Assembly (NCBI GenBank): GCA_945926565.1
Contig: CAMELY010000012.1
Location: forward strand, 1 to 17,241
Direction of reading: 5' to 3'
From: an uncultured Clostridia bacterium
GTDB lineage: Bacteria; Bacillota; Clostridia; Oscillospirales; Oscillospiraceae
DNA length: 17,241 nt
Shown here: piece by piece, positions 15,753 through 17,241 of the stretch
Layout of the letters: each line of letters begins with the position of its first letter
Position numbering within the stretch: position 1 is the first letter of the stretch
The notes under the pieces: model-generated
Database searches by the model: none
The model's input: only the letters and a program-made list of their open reading frames with translations
What the model was told of the DNA's origin: nothing
Translations under genes and position numbers: made by a program

Positions 15753-17018
15753 GTGACAGAGATTATCAGCGTCCGCTTTAAAAACGGAGGCAAAGAATAT
15801 TATTTCAACCCCAACGGTATGCAGGTGGCGGAGGGCCAGGTGGTGATCATCGAGACCGCCAAGGGCATCGAGTGCGCCGTCTGCTCCAAGGGCAACGCCA
15901 TGATCGACGAGACCGAGCTGATCTCCCCGCTCCGGCCGGTGCTGCGCGTGGCCACCGAGGGGGATCTCCGCCAGATGGAGGAGAACAAGAAAAAAGAGGA
16001 GCGGGCCTTCCAGATCTGTCAGGAGAAGATCGCCGAGCACAAGCTGGAGATGAAGCTGATCGAGGTGGAGTACAGCTTTGACGGCAGCAAGATCCTCTTC
16101 TTCTTCACCGCCGACGGACGGGTGGATTTCCGGGCCCTGGTCAAGGACCTGGCCTCCATCTTCCGCACCCGCATCGAGCTGCGGCAGATCGGCGTCCGGG
16201 ACGAGGCGAAGATGCTGGGGGGCCTGGGCATCTGCGGCCGGCCCTTCTGCTGCTCCTCCTTCCTCAACGACTTCCATCCCGTCTCCATCAAGATGGCCAA
16301 GACCCAGAACCTGTCCCTCAACCCCACCAAGATCTCCGGCACCTGCGGCCGGCTGATGTGCTGCCTGAAATATGAGCAGGACGCCTATACCGACCTGCTC
16401 AAGCGGGCGCCCAAGCAGGACTCTCTGGTGGAGACGCCGGAGGGCGTGGGCGTGGTCAATCAGGTAAATCTCCTCCGGGAGACCTGCAAGGTCACTTTGG
16501 ACAATGACCCGGACACCCCCCGCTTCTACAAAAACAGTGAGCTGACCGTGATCCGCAGCGGCAAGGGCAAGCGGCCCGCCGGATATGAAAAGCCGGAGGA
16601 GTCCGCCGCCCCCGCCCCCCGCCCTCTGCGGAAGGAGCCGCCCAAGCAGGAGCCTGCGGCCGAACCACTGCCGGAGGAGACAGAAGTGCTGCCGGAGGAG
16701 GAGAACACCGCTCCGGTGGAGGAGGAAAAGCCCGCCCGTCCCCCCAGACAGCCCAGACAGCGCCGTCCCCAGGAGCCGAAGCATTCCGAAGCCAAGCCGG
16801 AGGGAGAGAGCCGGGAGCAGCGCCCCCGCCGTCCCCGTCCGCCCCGCCCTCAGCAGAGCCAGAAGCAGGAGGAGGCCCAGGCCGCGCCTCAGTTCAAAGA
16901 GGAGGGTCAGCCCGCCGAGCAGCGCCGTCCCCGGCCCCATTACCGGAAGCACCGCCCCCACGCCCGCAGGCCGGAGGAGGGCGGACAGCAGCCTCAGGCG
17001 CCCAAAAACGAAGGATAA
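15753..17018 (+). CDS. ricT: RicT/YaaT PSP1-domain protein with long basic C-terminal tail
   Basis: RicT (YaaT) carries a PSP1 domain. In Bacillus it works with RicA and RicF, bearing iron-sulfur clusters, to direct RNase Y processing of transcripts. The start is GTG (15753) behind AAGGAGG. The core ends near residue 270 and includes CGRPFCC (161-167) and CGRLMCCLKYEQ (198-209), the conserved cysteine motifs of the family. Residues 271-421 form a low-complexity tail rich in Pro, Arg, Glu and Gln, absent from the shorter Bacillus protein (about 275 residues). The tail is probably disordered. The gene is last in the decarboxylase-darA-holB-ricT series. Confidence 0.93.
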   Translation: MTEIISVRFKNGGKEYYFNPNGMQVAEGQVVIIETAKGIECAVCSKGNAMIDETELISPLRPVLRVATEGDLRQMEENKKKEERAFQICQEKIAEHKLEMKLIEVEYSFDGSKILFFFTADGRVDFRALVKDLASIFRTRIELRQIGVRDEAKMLGGLGICGRPFCCSSFLNDFHPVSIKMAKTQNLSLNPTKISGTCGRLMCCLKYEQDAYTDLLKRAPKQDSLVETPEGVGVVNQVNLLRETCKVTLDNDPDTPRFYKNSELTVIRSGKGKRPAGYEKPEESAAPAPRPLRKEPPKQEPAAEPLPEETEVLPEEENTAPVEEEKPARPPRQPRQRRPQEPKHSEAKPEGESREQRPRRPRPPRPQQSQKQEEAQAAPQFKEEGQPAEQRRPRPHYRKHRPHARRPEEGGQQPQAPKNEG

Positions 17019-17023
17019 ACAGC

Positions 17024-17064
17024 AAACCGCCCTGTATCTTGTCTGATACAGGGCGGTTTTGTAT
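17024..17064. terminator. Terminator after ricT, likely bidirectional
   Basis: A perfect 15-bp stem, AAACCGCCCTGTATC (17024-17038) with GATACAGGGCGGTTT (17045-17059), has a six-base loop and ends in TTTTGTA on the plus strand. It lies six bases after the ricT stop and faces lepA from the other side, so it may end both transcripts. Confidence 0.92.
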
Positions 17065-17075
17065 AGAAATAGGGA

Positions 17076-17104
17076 CGTAGGGGCGCACATTGTGCGCCCG
17101 TCAC
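17076..17104. repeat. REP-like palindrome near lepA
   Basis: CGTAGGGGCGCACATTGTGCGCCCGTCAC forms a hairpin, GGGCGCACA (17081-17089) with TGTGCGCCC (17091-17099). Its sequence matches, in opposite orientation, the right half of the element at 2205-2277, including the CGTAGGGG end and the trailing TCAC. It lies between the terminator and the lepA stop codon. Confidence 0.78.
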
Positions 17105-17118
17105 ATAGAAGCGGCGTT

Positions 17119-17241
17119 TTATTGGCTGTCCAGCTTCAATACCGCCATAAACGCCTCCGTCGGCATCTGCACCGTACCCAGGGAGCGCATCTTCTTCTTG
17201 CCCCGCTTCTGCTTTTCCAGCAGCTTCTTCTTCCGGGTGAT
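17119..17241 (-). CDS. lepA: Elongation factor 4 (LepA), C-terminal end (cut by window edge)
   Basis: The last 40 codons of lepA are visible, ending in TAA at 17121-17119. The segment reads [20 protein letters not shown] and ends in [14 protein letters not shown], the conserved C-terminus of LepA, a ribosome-associated GTPase that helps back-translocation or stalled elongation. The GTPase domain is outside the window. The gene is convergent with the ricT operon and head-on to the rightward fork. Confidence 0.93.
   Translation of the reverse strand: MTRKKKLLEKQKRGKKKMRSLGTVQMPTEAFMAVLKLDSQ

Noticed and set aside
15324..17090. 588-codon minus-strand open frame across holB and ricT
   Set aside because: It is antisense to well-identified proteins, runs through the terminator and has a low-complexity Leu/Gly composition.

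Overview
This window holds the replication-origin region of a GC-rich, low-skew-noise Firmicute chromosome. Gene order and protein style (a DarA/RicT/HolB cluster, a DUF370 RemB between recF and gyrB, SpoIIIJ-type YidC) point to a clostridial lineage, most probably the Oscillospiraceae (Flavonifractor/Intestinimonas/Lawsonibacter-like). The family assignment is inference from recognised protein wording and gene order, not from a search. Nearly all of the window is core housekeeping DNA. I found no phage, CRISPR, toxin-antitoxin or secondary-metabolite locus.

Left part (1-7175, minus strand): the classical series read leftwards from the origin is dnaA, dnaN, yaaA (S4 RNA-binding), recF, a DUF559 nuclease-like gene, remB (DUF370), gyrB and the first 67 codons of gyrA. 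The 297-bp dnaA-dnaN spacer carries a DnaA-box cluster, a GC-rich block, a DnaA-trio run and an AT-rich tract. That is a complete, textbook-order unwinding site, so oriC can be placed almost to the base. The series is interrupted by the DUF559 gene and by two palindromic intergenic repeats.

Centre (7176-10900): a 522-bp divergent intergenic region holds the dnaA promoter (leftward) and a strong rpmH promoter (rightward). It is followed by rpmH, rnpA, yidD, yidC and khpB/jag, which supply ribosomal protein L34, the RNase P protein, membrane insertion and RNA binding. The series closes on a strong bidirectional terminator.

Right part (10926-17241): hflC and hflK lie on the minus strand, head-on to replication. 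Then come a PLP-dependent Orn/Lys/Arg decarboxylase-family gene (yaaO-like), darA (c-di-AMP receptor), holB (clamp-loader delta prime) and ricT on the plus strand. This is the Bacillus yaaO-tmk-yaaQ-yaaR-holB-yaaT cluster with tmk and yaaR missing. A strong terminator follows, then a palindromic repeat related to the one upstream of gyrB, and the 3' end of lepA on the minus strand.

Functionally the window joins initiation (DnaA, oriC), the clamp and its loader (DnaN, HolB), repair (RecF), topology (GyrA/GyrB) and translation plus membrane biogenesis (L34, RnpA, YidD, YidC, KhpB, LepA). The points most worth a second look are the origin architecture together with a non-canonical DnaA recognition loop, the two families of palindromic repeats, and the nuclease-like gene inserted in the origin operon.
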